Positions 1 through 12,465 of a stretch of DNA of 64,000 bases are shown here, piece after piece. A program made the position numbers and the translations under genes. The stretch lies in assembly GCF_000315625.1 (NCBI RefSeq), contig NW_005434642.1, forward strand, positions 237,179 through 301,178. The letters run 5' to 3'. The DNA comes from Guillardia theta CCMP2712 (Eukaryota; Cryptophyceae; Pyrenomonadales; Geminigeraceae). Numbering within the stretch: the first letter of the stretch is position 1; each line of letters begins with the position of its first letter. The notes under the pieces are model-generated. The model was not told the DNA's origin, did not search any database, and saw only the letters and a list, made by a program, of their open reading frames with translations.

Positions 1-1468
1 AGGAGGAGGTGGCGGTGGTGGCGATGGTGGTGGCGATGGTGGAGGAGGAGGACCTTTGTTCGCCCGCAGCACTTTCATCACGCTCTCACAAGTGAAGCGA
101 AACGTTCCCTCAATCCCCGAGACCTGCAGGGCTCAGCTCAGGCAGAGGAGGAAGGAGGAACAAGGACGGGAAGAAGGGGCGTATGCCCGAGGAAAATAAG
201 CAGTTGATGATTTAGACGTTAGGGCAAGAGGAGGAGAACGAGGACGATGACGATGACGAGGACGATGACGATGACGAGGAGGACGAGGAGGAGGAAAGGG
301 GCAGGAAGAGCAGGAGCAGGAGCAGGGAGGAGGGGGTAAGCGAGCAGGCCTTTACCTCCATCGCGTTGACTAGCATGCGGGTCAACCTGAACGGAACTTT
401 CTCCGGGAATTTCTCTCGTTGCATCGCGACCTGGAAGGAATAAGGTCAGGAATTCGGTTCTCTCCGACTCAAACCCTCGAGCAAAATTTGAAATTGTCAT
501 GCTGTCCAGCTGATTTCACCTCGAAGCAATCGCCGAAGTCGATGTGGACGATCTTGCCCGTGTACTTGTGCAGCATGAGGTTGGAAGGGTGACGGTCGCC
601 GAGCCCGAGGATGTACCCGACCATGGACATGAGAGCGAGCGACCGCGTGTAGTTGGTCCTCCTCAGCAGCCAGTCCTCTGCGTTGTTGCTCTTGAGCCAG
701 AGCACCTGCTCCTTCCGTCAGGGCAAGGAGAGACTGGGAGCAGGAGGATGAAGCAGGAAGCAGGAGCTGGAGACGCCGTGCAGGAAACACCGCAACAGCG
801 AGGAGGAAGGAACCTGATGTGAGGAGACAGGACAGGAGAACGAGGAGGAGAGAGGAAGGAAGAGAGAGGAAGCTGGAGAGAGGGGCAGGGAGTGGAAGGA
901 GACGTACCTTGTTGAGGTCCTGCCCGGTGGTGCTGGTGAGTGCGTGCTGGAAGACCTCGACCTTGCCGATGACGGGAAGGTTCTCGAAGTCAGGGGCCAT
1001 GGCGAGCATCAGGCGGTTCTCGATGTTGAGGAGGATCTTTCGGTTTTCGCGGTACTCCCGCACGAGGATGTGCAGCGTGTCGCAGTCAGGGACCCACTCG
1101 ATGAGCCCTGAGTTGGGTGAGAGCGGGATGACGGAGTACCGTACGATCTGCAGGTCCCTGCGCGAGCACTCGCGATCGTTGTGGAGGAGCGTGTTCACCA
1201 GGCCAAACAGCTGCATTACCCTCTCGTCCTGTTCCCCACCGTGAGATTCCTTCTGAAGCTCAAGCTCTTCACCTCTCCCGCCCTCCCCCTCCCGTCTCCC
1301 TCCCTCTTAGCAAGCACTCCTCGCTTCTGGTACCCTTCCGCATCAGCCGCTGTCTCCAAACTCATACCTGTACTCTCTCGCTTCTGCCCTGCTCTCCTTC
1401 ATCTCCGCCCTCTGATCACTTTGTCTTTCTCGTCCTCGTCCTCCTCCCCCACTCTCTACTCTTCCGCA

Positions 1469-1517
<49 letters not shown>

Positions 1518-4500
1518 TCTTCCTTCCCCCCACTTGCCCCTTCCCCCTCCTCCTTATCCTCCTCCTCTCACCTGCCGTAGATCCTCGTGCCCTTTGAGCA
1601 GGTACTGGTATGGCTTTCCGTTGGAGCCTATCATCGTGCACTTCCTCGGCCTCTGCTTCGACGTGATGATCGACAGTGTCTCCTCAACCGACTGGATCGA
1701 CACGATCGGCTCCCCTGGCCGGTACTGCCCGGGAATCGAGAGCTCAAGGTCCTTGGCAGCCTTGAGCTCCGGGCTCGCGTGCTCCAACTCGATGGAGGTG
1801 ATGCGGCCGAGGAGCTTGTTGATAGTGCGGAAGACGTTGTAGTAGTTCTCCCACGCCTTCTGCAGGTCCTTTTCCTGCTTCGACTGGCAGTACTTGTCAC
1901 AAAACTCCTTGGCCTCGTCAAGGTTCTGCCCGAGCTTCTGCTGGAATTCCAGCTCCCGCTGCGTCTGCGCTCCCCTCTGCAGGAGCTCGTGCATCGGCCG
2001 CAGCACCGCAAACATCCCATCGATGTTCCCCTCGGCAAAGTAGAGCCTGCTCGCCTCCTCCAGCGCCTCGTGCCACATCTCGATCCACAAGATGGCCACG
2101 CGGATCAACTCCTTGCTCACCAGCTTCGCCTGCTCGACCAGCAGCGGGGCAAACCCCTCCATCTCGCTCAGGATCTTCTTGGCCGCGTCCCGCCGGGCCT
2201 GGATGTGCGACTTACTTGCCACCGTCACCGGGTAGATCAGAGCTTGAGGATGCGCCTTGCCGATGCGGATGAGGAGGTTGTGGATGGAGTTGCGGATCAC
2301 TGCGTCGGGCGAGTTGATGCGCGCGATGATCTGGGGGATGACATCCAGCCAGGTCTCTATGGGGAGGATGTTGAACCCCTCCGCCAGTGCGCGTTCGACC
2401 TCTGCGATGGACCCGTACCGGAACCAGAGGGTGAGGAGACGGAGGATATCCTGCTGGACGTGCCCGCGAGCGTTGGAGACCCCGAGGGCGATGGAACGGA
2501 TGAAGCCGTTGACCGCCGCGACCACGTAGGGGATGCCGCCAGCACGGTTGCGCTGCTGCTTGTTCTCGTTGTAGGAGACGATGTCAAAGTTGAAGAGAGC
2601 CCAGTGGTGCCAGGCCTTGTACCAGTTCTTGTTCAGGATGGTGGCGTTCCGGTAGGCGGAGAGGATGAGCCCGAAGTCGTTCTGCTGCGGCGACTCGTGG
2701 AGTTCCTGCGTCCACATGCCGACCTTGAGGTGGCAGCGGGCTTGCAGCGTGTGCGACCCTCGCTGTGCCCTGATGAACTCCTGCAGCGTTACGAGAGCCT
2801 GCTCCCGCTGCCCCGTGTACCAGATGTACTTTAGCCATGCAAACCCGATCTCGGGGTCCACGGAGGGGGAGAAGGGAGACTCCAGCTGCTGCAACTGCTC
2901 GTTGTAGTTGAGCAGCTTGGTAAGGGCCTTGTAGCAGAGGCTGCTCCGCCCAGTCTTGCGGCAGAGGGAAGCATACTTGAGCCATGCTTCCGAGTACTCC
3001 CGCGGGGGGATCACCAGGCTGTGGATGGCCAGCAGGCTCTGCCAGACCTCCACGTTCGCTTGCGCCCCGAATAGCCTCTGAGTCCACATGTGCCGGATGT
3101 GCTCGCAGGCCGGCAGCGCGTCCATGGCCTTTGCGCGCTTGAACTGGAGCACCTCCTCCAGCTCCGTCACCTGCTGCGTGATCACCACGGCCTTGTATGC
3201 TCGCTCGTAGCTCTCGCTCACGAGGGCCGTCAGCTGCGTGTCCAGCAGCCTTCTCGTCACCTCCAGCTTCTCCTGCGCCTCATCCAACGCGTCCCCGTGC
3301 ACAAGGAACATCGCCTTATACATGCAGCCCTCCACTGACTTGGGGTCCATGGCTTCGATGTACATGGCCAGCTGCTCTACGTCCCCGATCTGACAGGCAG
3401 CGGCAGCTCCCAACGGGGCGATGCGAGAGCGAGCATCAGGTAGAGCCGAGCTCCATGCCGCTTCTGTCATGTCCTTGAGCTGCTCCCACTCCCCTAGCGC
3501 CTGCAAGCACCGCATGCATCCCTCCTGCGCCTCCGCCGCCTGCTCCGTCTTGAGCCGCTGGCGGTAGGCGTCGAGAGCCTCCTCCCACTTGTGAAGCTTC
3601 TCGTACCAGGACTCTTTCACCTCTAGGTTGAGGCACTTCTGCGCGTGGACGAGGAGGCCGTTGGCCGCCTCTGTGTGGCCCAGGAAGTTGTTGATGGAGA
3701 TGAGCGACTGGATGGCGGTATGAGGGGACCCCAAGAACTCCATCTCCTTGTAGTGCAGCGCCTTGGCGTACGCCTGGCACTTCTCGGCAACGGCCCCGAG
3801 CTTCGGGATCTTGATGGGAAGAGGCTTCTCGTCGTGATCCATGAACTCGGCAAGGGAGAGCAGAGTCTGCAGCACCTCGGGCGGGATGTTGGGACTTTTC
3901 TCAGGGGAAAAAGCGATCTCCAGCGAGCGCATGAGCGAGTCCCGGTAGCTCTCGTACAACTCCATCCAGCAGCTCAAGAACGCAGCGTTGAAGAGCTCAC
4001 GAGCAAGAGGGTGGTACACTTGCGCGAGGGCCGCACAGGATCGGAGAGCAGGGGAAGGGCTCTCTCGCAAGAGCTCCACAGCAAACCTCCTCATCCAGTC
4101 AGCCCAGTCTTCCTTGGTGCTCCTATGCGAAGCTTCCCATGCTCGCTTCAAGTTGGGCTGGTTGACTGCGATCTTCCTCACTTGACCTGTGTCAAGTACA
4201 GACTCCAACGAGCTCGAGTTGCTCCCAAGAGTCCCCAGCTCCTCCGTCGGGTAGTCATCCAGCGTGAGGACCTCGCCGCTTCTGAGCCGTTCGAGGAGCA
4301 TCTGGTATCTCCCAACCCCATCGTTGACGCGCTTCCTGACGATGATCTTGGTCAACATGGGCTCGAAGAGGAAGAACCGTTGGCCCAGCGCGTTCATCAG
4401 CGCACAAATGGTGATGATGGCTGGTTTGTAGAGCGAGTCGATCGGGCCTTCGAGGATGCGAACAAGAGGGTGAATGATCTTTGAGGCAAAGTCCGAGATG

Positions 4501-7500
4501 TTCAGCCTCAAACTCATCCTCCCGATCCACTGGATCGCAGCTACCCTTACATCCAGCTTCGAGTCCTCCTGCTCGGCGATGGCAACGATGGCAGGGATGA
4601 TGACATCCAAGTAGAGCTCCAAGTTCGCGTCCATGAGCTCGAGGGCGTACATCACCTTCTGGCAGGTCATCGGTCTGCTCCTTGCGTTCTCCTTGTTGAG
4701 GGCTCCGAGGAGTTTGGGGATGAGAGGAGAAACGTAGACCTTGAATTCGTCCTTGAGCGCTGATGTGATCTCCCCTATCAGGAAGAGCATTTGCGGCTGC
4801 AGAGACTGCTGGTTCCAGAACTCGTGGATCAGCTCAAAGATCCCGGGTAGGTAAGGGCGGATGTGCTGCTTGACGATCGAGACGAGGAGTCCGAGCTGCT
4901 GGAACAGGAAATCTCGCAGCTGCTGCTGATGGGATCGCAGCAGGTTAAGAATGGGGTCCATCATCTGGGGCAGGAGGGTCGCGCACTTGAGCCCGAGAGT
5001 TCGGAAGATGAACATCACGGCCTGGATTACCATCTGGTGGTAACTGCTGAGCGACTGGTCGTTGAGGATCTTGACCAGCTTTGACACGGCCACTGTAGGA
5101 TAGTACTCGTCTGTGGAGGGGCCAGGGAGTTCCTCCTCCCTCCTCCACTTCTCCGCAGAGAAAGTGATGGGAAGGCCGCTGCTGTTTCTCGTCTGTCGCA
5201 TCTTGAGGATGTGCGGGTCGACGGCTCCTAAGATTCCCATCACCTTCAGCAGCTCCTGCCGGATCTCGTTGGTCTGCTCAGCCTGAAGTCTCTTTAGCAT
5301 GATGGAGAGCAGATTGGGGTACGTCTTGTAGGGCTCAACCACGAAGCCAGTGTTCTGCACGAGCAAGCCGAGGGTCTTGGTAGCGACCCTCCTCTTGTTC
5401 GTGTTGCTCTGGTCCTGCAGCGCCTCCATCATGAGATAGAAGATGTCGTCCTTCCGCTTCAGCACGTCGTAGCTCCCGACGTGCGAAAGGACTCCAACTG
5501 TGTTGAGCACGTTGGCAGCGACAGTCGGGTTCGAGTCCTGCAACTTTGGGAGGATGGCGTCAAGGATCGATGACACGTATGGTTTGACTAGATGATGTCC
5601 CGCAAGGATGACATGCTGCAGCAGTCTTGTGCTCTTCTCCTTCTTGTCCTGCATGAACAAAGGTCAGCAAGATTCCTCGGCAACAGACGGTCAAACCTCC
5701 CCTCCAAACTCAAGGGCGGTGAGCAGCTGGATCAAGACCTTTCTAAGGCCAGGGAACACGTGGGCTGGGTTGCAGAGAGTAAGCCTGGTCAGGATGCGAA
5801 TGGCAGCTTCTTGCACGTTGAAGACTTCATCGTTGAGGGCAACAAAGAGAGAGTCGATGCAGTGAGACTGAGCGAGGAAGTAGTCGAAGCGGGGGCCGAG
5901 GCACTCCAAGACTATCACTCGGATCTGCGGGTCAGAGTCGCTGACCGCCGTCACGAGCAGCCTCTCCAGGATCTCAGAGACCACTATGGCAGTCCGCCCT
6001 CGCTTCGGGACCGTCTCTCCTGGCCTTAGCAGCAGGTTGCTGCAAGTTTGCGCTGCCGTTAGTCGCACCATCCTACTCTGATCGTCGAGGTACTGGGAGA
6101 CACAGTCCTTGACAAACTCGCAGAGCTGGTTGCCCGTGAAATCGAAAGACGTCAAGGCATGCAGAGCTTGAATGACAGCATTCTGTCGCCCTTTTGCTGT
6201 CCCAGAATGCACGCTCATCACTCCTCCCCTGACAAGAATGTCAGCGTGCGATTTTGGGGGAGAAATCGTCTCAAATTTCAGCAAGAAAGATGAAAAGTAG
6301 GCGAATGAGATTGAAAATGAGGAGAGAGGGAGCTGAACAAGCTATTACCGGAGAGGGACGATGCGCCTTGAGTTGGGAGTCCCAGAGGGTTGATACGGAG
6401 TTCGTTGTAGGGTGAAAGAAATGCTATCTAAGAGCTTCATCTGAATGTCTGGCAAGAGCAATGGCATCGATTTCCCGATCTGAGACAACGAAGAGATCAG
6501 CGCAGGAGTTAGGTTGCCCTCTGACCCGGCCAGCATCTGTTCTATCAGTTCTGGCATCCTTTCATTGAGGACGACGTGGCTCGAGTCCACCGTGGTGAGC
6601 GATGCCAGGCACTGGGGGGCCTCGAAGCAGAAAGGTTTACGAGGGGTCGGAGTGATTCCATCTTGAACCAGATTCATGACGTCATCCACAAAAGACTCGA
6701 TCACCCACGCTCCTGCAACCTTGACGATGGCCCCCAGTGAGACAAAGGCCGCCGAGCTCTCGTTGCCCCTCTTCAGAGTCGCGAGGAGGTACTTGATGCA
6801 ATCTTCGGCGTACGCAGCTCTGAATTCCTCCTCGTCGATCTTGGCCACAGTGGGAAGAATGGAAATCACTGTGCGCCGAATCAGCGCGTCTCTGTGGTCC
6901 TTATACGCCATAGTGGTCTCCCACATTGCTGACAACGTCGCGCTTGCTGGTATATCAGGCGCGATGTTGGGCAGGCTCAAGAGTTCACCCATCACAAGGA
7001 GCGATCCATGGACTCCTTCTATGCTGTTTGTGTGGAAACTTTTCTCAGCCTCTTCGTAAACGGCCGTGAACCACTTCTTCCGCACCACAAAGTCCCTCTC
7101 CGCTATGATGGTCATGCACGCTCTCAAGCTCTCGATGGCTGCCTCGCGGATGATCTGCTTCTGATCGCGGATTCCTACCCAAATAGATTTCAGGTACGAC
7201 GGAACATGCATGAAGAACAACGTTGGCGCATTTGTAGCTAGCTCCTTGCATACCAAAAGACTCGCTAGCTTCTGATGTTCGGAGCGCTTTGAAGTGTTCA
7301 AGCCTTCAAGAGCCCTCTTCATTTCAAACTCAACGAAATCAGCTGTCAAAGTCCCTCCCGACTGTGCCAAGTGACCGAGAACTTTGCTCGCCATTATCAT
7401 AGTGCCAACATCGTTGCATGGTAGCACAAGGCGCAGGTAGTTTGCGAACCTGGTGATCAGAGTAGACGTCTCCTCGCATTCAAAGTCGATCAAAGAATCC

Positions 7501-7757
7501 ATCGCGTTGATTCCGCCCATCTTTTCGCAGGGGTCGTCGCTCTTTACTAGGTCGAATATTCTCTTGTTCAGCTCCGTTATGAACCCACTGAACTCCTCCC
7601 TGGACATCTGCCTTGATTCCATCTCCACCGCAGACCGCAGCTCCCCCATGGCTTTCCTCTGCGTGTGCTCATTCCTGCTGCGAAGATCTACGAGAATTTT
7701 CTCAGTCGTGTTAGGCAGCGCTCTGTTTGAAGCATGCACATTGGTAGGTGGCGCCAT
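1..7757 (-). CDS. TOR: TOR (target of rapamycin) PIK-related protein kinase, 3' end cut by window
   Basis: Ser/Thr kinase of the TORC1/TORC2 complexes, coupling nutrients to growth. Exons (minus): 7757-6349, 6228-5697, 5648-1572, 1228-908, 705-520, 430-356, 123-54; the C-terminal FATC part lies beyond base 1. About 2,220 codons are visible, against about 2,550 residues in animal mTOR. Order seen: N-terminal HEAT-like repeats (first ~1,200 residues), FAT region, FRB domain near residues 1825-1925 ([19 protein letters not shown]), then the kinase domain with GLGDRHPSN and HIDFGDCFE and the activation-loop [16 protein letters not shown]. The Ser, Phe and Trp that contact rapamycin-FKBP12 in the family are present. 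All junctions keep phase. The start at 7757 ([10 protein letters not shown]) opens the N-terminal exon. The intron at 1229-1571 holds a CTCCTG hexamer repeat. It diverges from INTS11. Confidence 0.97.
1462..1518. repeat. (CTCCTG)n hexamer microsatellite in a TOR intron
   Basis: About nine CTCCTG units in the TOR intron 1229-1571; reverse complement of the AGCAGG repeat at 12343. Confidence 0.9.
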
Positions 7758-8708
7758 TGCAACTCCGGGTACAAACTCAGAGTCCAGTGTCTACACCCGA
7801 TCACGAGCCCTAATGTCCTTGCTCATGATCGAGATGGTGTTACCAGCCTAAGGTGTCCACCCGTGTATGACTCGAAAAATCTCGTTGTGAGGGTTCAAAC
7901 AGAAATTTACAGGCGTTTTTCTTCCAGGCAGTTTTTCGTCGAGCGTGCTGGAAGCAATACGACTTTTACGATGTCTGTATCATGAGCTATCCCACAGAAG
8001 CGGGGGGCGAGCACAGAAAACCAAACCAACTTCGTGTGCAGGACAGTGGAACATACCTAAGAGGAAGGAAGACGCTCCGTTGTCTCGTCCCTCCTCCTCT
8101 CTTCTACCGTCAGCATGCACTACCGGCGGATCACTATGAGACCTCTCAGGAGGGGTAACCGGTACTTGAGGCTGGAATTAGTAGGGTGGGAGTTTCGACC
8201 CACCCTCATTTCTCAACCTCAGCTTTCTACCCACCCTCCAGGTGTAGAGAACAATCACCATATACCAAGGACTGCATATCTCTGCTATTTTATATTTATT
8301 TTCATAAGTGAAATTGCAATACTCCATGTGTGTAGCGATATGTAACACCCTTACCTCAACATCACCCCCACTTCCATTTTCACCCCACCCCATCGATTAC
8401 ACCCCCTTCCCTAAGAGTACTCGAGGGGTAACGGAGGGAAACAAACCAATCGAGGGGGTGGGGTATTTTTTACCCCCTTATAAATGAGATGATTTGAAGG
8501 CAAATGAAGGGGTGATATTATCCAAAAAGTTATAATGGTGGGTGGGGTGTTCATCAATAACAGTCAATGTAACGCAAAGTAAAAGCACAAACGAAGGGGT
8601 AGTCGAACACGAAGTTGAGGAGGTAGGGTACTCCACCCCCTACGATTCAGTGAGGAGAGTACGGGAGTAGAGGGGTGGGTAGCCTGGTGGACCGGGCAAC
8701 AGAGCATC
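7758..8708. promoter_or_regulatory. Divergent TOR/INTS11 intergenic region with GGGGTA/TACCCC block
   Basis: No coding exon is seen. From about 8185 to 8690 the sequence is packed with short runs of CACCC, CCACCC, GGGGTA, GGTGGG and TACCCCC, interrupted by an AT-rich stretch at 8275-8345. Similar blocks sit in other gaps that hold 5' ends. A promoter role is inferred from position only. Confidence 0.5.
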
Positions 8709-11700
8709 ATGCAGATCAAGGTTACGCCGCTCGGCGCCGGGCAGGTGAGAGGGGGAGGAGGAGAGGACGGCCATACAGAATGATGATTCATGCGTGAGCT
8801 ATATCGCTACAGTGAACATGGTGCAGTCAGAGTGAGAAGGTAGAGAGTGAGAAGGGAAAGAAGTTGGGAGGGAAGGAGTTTGGGCCGACGTATGAGGCAT
8901 CGTGGAAATGAGGGTGGGCAAGACTCACTGTTGCTATTCGGAACAAACATATCAAAGCATGATAGAAGTCTCTCGTCATGTGCTGCCTATGTATCGTGTT
9001 GATGGCGTGTTTCCTTTTCCAGGATGTGGGGAAGAGTTGTATACTCGTGACGATAGGAGGAAAGAATATTATGCTGGATTGTGGGATGCATCCAGGTTTG
9101 CCAGCAAGCCATGTTCGATATTTCGTTATGAATGAATCTACAGGATACAACGACGAACGACGATTTCCTGATTTCCGGTAGCCTTGCTCCTTCATTGACA
9201 GGAATCTGATCTGACCCTCGCGTTTGCAGCTACATTTCGAAGGAAGGGAACTTTACAGGATTGATCGATCTAGTCATCATTTCACATTTCCACCTCGATC
9301 ATTGTGGATCTCTCCCATATTTCACGGAAGTTCTGGGTTACGATGGGCCCATGTACGCAACTCACCCAACCAAGGCCATCATGCCGATTCTGCTGGAGGA
9401 TTACAGGAAGATCAGCGTGGAGAGGCGGGGTGTAGAGGAGAAGGATATGTTCAGCTCTCAGCAGATCAAGGACTGTATGATGAAAGTGACTCCCTGCGCA
9501 CTGGAAGAAACTATCATGATAGAAGAGGACTTTGAGATCAGACCATACTATGCCGGACACGTGCTAGGGGCTGCCATGTTCTATATCCGGGTCGGGCAGC
9601 AATCTATTCTTTACACGGGTGACTATAACATGACGCCCGATCGCCATCTTGGGTCAGCGCGCTGCGACAAGCTCCGACCGGACCTGCTCATCACCGAGAG
9701 CACCTACGCAACTACAATCAGGGAGTCGAAGCGATGGAGAGAGCGGGATATGTTGAATCAAGTCTCAGAATGTGTCAGGAATGGAGGGAAAGTGTTGATC
9801 CCGGTGTTTGCGCTAGGAAGAGCTCAAGAGCTCTGCCTGCTGCTGGACGCGTTCTGGGAAAGGACGGGCTTGAAGGTTCCCATCTACTTCTCGGCTGGTC
9901 TGACAGAGAAGGCGAATCTGTATTACAAGATGTATATCTCATGGACGAATCAGAAGATCAAGGATACGTTCGTCAAGAGGAACGTCTTCGACTTCCAGCA
10001 CATTCAACCGTTCGATCGTGCGTTCATCGACCGGCCCGGGCCGATGGTCTTGTTTGCTACCCCCGGCATGTTGCACGGGGGTCTCTCGATGGAGGTTTTC
10101 AAGAAATGGGCTCCTTCTGACAAGAACCTCGTTATCATGCCGGGTTATTGCGTTGCCGGGACTTTGGGCCACAAGGTGATGAGATTGATTCCGTTGCTGG
10201 TTTCCTAACCCTCTGCTTCCTCCCGCAAGGTCCTGAGTAACGGGGGAAAGCCTCAGGTTCGCTCCGGGAGGGCTGATGGTGATGTGTAAATTAACCTGCT
10301 TGATTCGCAGATTATCGACATGCCCAGGGACGAGGGCGGGGGAAAACTGCACGTGCGTTGTAAAGTGAGTTTGAGCAATGAATGGGGGGTTTATGCCTGA
10401 TGTGCTTGAAGATCAAACACCTTAGCTTCTCGGCCCATGCCGATGCCAAGGGGATCATGACGTTGATCAAGCAGGCAATCTCAGTCGTCAAATGCTCCCG
10501 GTTGTTGAAGGGTTCTTGCAGGTCGATCCCGTCAACGTGATGTTGGTTCATGGCGAAAGGCACAAGATGGAGGCCCTGAAGGAGAGGATTAAGACTGAAT
10601 TCGGGTTACCCTGCTACGACCCAGCCAACGGGGCGACTACCTATATCACTACTTTCCATGGGGTACCTGTCCAGCTATCGACTAGGTCAGCGACGTGCTC
10701 GCGTTTTCCAGGGTGGGCAGTAGAAAGTGACCCATAGTTCAGGTTGATGGGCAAGCGGAGAAGAGAAGAGGAATATTCAGCACTTTACACCAAACGAGCC
10801 CTGGCTCCCACGTCAACACAGGCTCTATCTGTATCCTTGTGCATTTGATGAATAGCGCTGCAATTTAATTCTCATCTTACAGGGAGTTCTGTATATCAAA
10901 GATCCCAAGAACATGATGGTTTGTTTGCTCTCCGTTGTCCTGTTCCAGTCTCATGCATTGGGTGCAGGTTTTGGACGAAGTTGAGACAAGCCAGATGATC
11001 AATATGCCACAGTGTGACTTGTCGTTCCGGTGAAGTTTTCTTGGAAAGCCGACGATGCTGATGTTGAGCACCAGCCACAACATGAAAGTGGACGAGGACA
11101 TGATCAGTGAGCTGATAGACGACGGAGCCTTCGAGATCCTCGAGCGTTTCGTGCAGGTCGGCCTCTGACTTCTTCCTTCCAGCATCCGATAGAATGTGCT
11201 TGACAGAGCCAGTGGGAGCTTCCGGTGACAAGATCCGTGGACGGGAAGGTGAATGCGCTCAATGTACGATCAGTCAAGGTGGGAGGGTGAGAGTTCGAGC
11301 TTCCTGTGCTGACTCTTCATGGCAGGTCGAGACGGACGGGGATCATGGCGTGACGATTGAATATTCCTACAGGGACCTGGAGCTTGCAAGAAAGTGAGTT
11401 GTGCCCAACTTCCCGCTCCTTTCTTTCCTTCCTTTATCCTTCTCCTCCTCCTCCTCCTCCTCCTCCATTCCCTTCCTGGGCAAGTCCCCCCCCCCACCCC
11501 CCACCCGCTCCTGCACTTCCCCTCTCCCCTTCATCTGCCCCCCCCCTTTCCTCCAGTCAGCCCGCCCCCCCTGCTGCAACTTTGCACGTGATTCTTCGGT
11601 GCCAAAGGATCTGGCGATCATTCTGCGAGAGCTTTGGCATGGATGAAACCATCGCGCCAGCCCCCCTCAGCTTGCAGACGGCGGGCAAGCAAGTGGTGAG

Positions 11701-11758
11701 AGGCGAAATTTGTATGCTCCCTCCTCAGGTTTCCACCGCAGAAGCAGGAGAAGGTTGA
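8709..11758 (+). CDS. INTS11: Integrator complex subunit 11 (CPSF73-like RNA endonuclease)
   Basis: Metallo-beta-lactamase/beta-CASP endonuclease of the Integrator complex, which cuts snRNA and paused RNAPII transcripts in the nucleus. Exons: 8709-8744, 9023-9095, 9144-9177, 9230-10175, 10230-10256, 10311-10364, 10412-10474, 10522-10685, 10743-10821, 10883-10918, 10968-11029, 11069-11156, 11207-11278, 11326-11393, then less sure 11608-11695 and 11729-11758; about 639 residues (human 600). The Zn motif SHFHLDHCG, the DYNMTPDRH segment, the beta-CASP motif [10 protein letters not shown] and FSAHADAKG are intact. INTS11-specific strings such as [17 protein letters not shown] and [11 protein letters not shown] separate it from CPSF73. 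Start [12 protein letters not shown] matches the family N-terminus. Introns 10822-10882 and probably 10475-10521 use a GC donor. The last two exons and the stop are uncertain. Confidence 0.94.
11440..11580. repeat. TCC/CCCC low-complexity tract in an INTS11 intron
   Basis: A (TCC)n run near 11446-11468, followed by C-rich simple sequence. It lies in the 214-nt intron 11394-11607 of INTS11. Confidence 0.8.
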
Positions 11759-12340
11759 TGTCAAGAAAGAAGCTGGAGAGACGACTCTGGTAACATCGCA
11801 CTGATCTTCAAGTCCTACATGCATGACGGCGGCTGTTCCAACCAGATCACCCCTTCCTCTCCTACTGGCCCCCCTCCTCTCTCTCCCGAGAAACCGCCGA
11901 AGCTCGACGACATCGGGTACAGTTGGACGTGACGGAGAAGTGGCCTGACGATTGCAGCAGCAGTGCCAAGACAGCAAAACTGAAGGTAGAGAAATGATGG
12001 GAAGAGATGAAAATGTGAAATGCAACGCCCTTGCAAATCATGTCTGATCTGCACGATCATCGGGCGGATGTACATCATTGCATGTAATGAGATATCATGT
12101 ACAATAAAGTGAACATCAAGGAGATCATTTCGACTTCGCCTTGCATTTCGACGGAGATGCGTTGGAGACAGATCGGACTGGTCCAGTGCAAAGATATCCT
12201 GCGAAAATTGTGTTATTTCAATACGTCTGACATTTGCAGGAACCAAAAGCCTATAGGAAAATGGAGGCGAAGCGCTGTTAGTAGTAGGACTCCCTCCGTA
12301 GAAGCAGAAAGAGAGGAGGGGAGAGGAGAGGAAGAAGAGA
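11759..12340. other. INTS11 3' flank, no gene recognised
   Basis: Short open frames exist on both strands but none shows a recognisable domain or consistent splice structure. It probably holds the INTS11 3' UTR and the 5' flank of the copper ATPase. An alternative INTS11 C-terminal exon somewhere in 11729-12000 cannot be excluded. Confidence 0.4.
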
Positions 12341-12342
12341 GG

Positions 12343-12408
<66 letters not shown>

Positions 12409-12447
12409 AAGAGCAGGAGCAGGAGCAGGAGCAGGAGGAAGAGGAGG
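12343..12447. repeat. (AGCAGG)n hexamer microsatellite
   Basis: Tandem AGCAGG units, with a few AGGAAG variants, directly upstream of the copper ATPase start. The same hexamer on the other strand occurs in a TOR intron (1465-1515) and near 19165-19195. Confidence 0.9.
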
Positions 12448-12465
12448 AAGGAATTGAGAGGAGCG

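Noticed and set aside
1587-2834. Long plus-strand frames opposite the TOR exon (up to 415 codons)
   Set aside because: They are antisense shadows of the GC-rich TOR coding exon. They have no domain or splice structure and a biased Arg/Leu/Val composition.
8709-11758. Call as CPSF73 (CPSF3)
   Set aside because: Sequence blocks such as [17 protein letters not shown] and the C-terminal region match INTS11 better than CPSF73.
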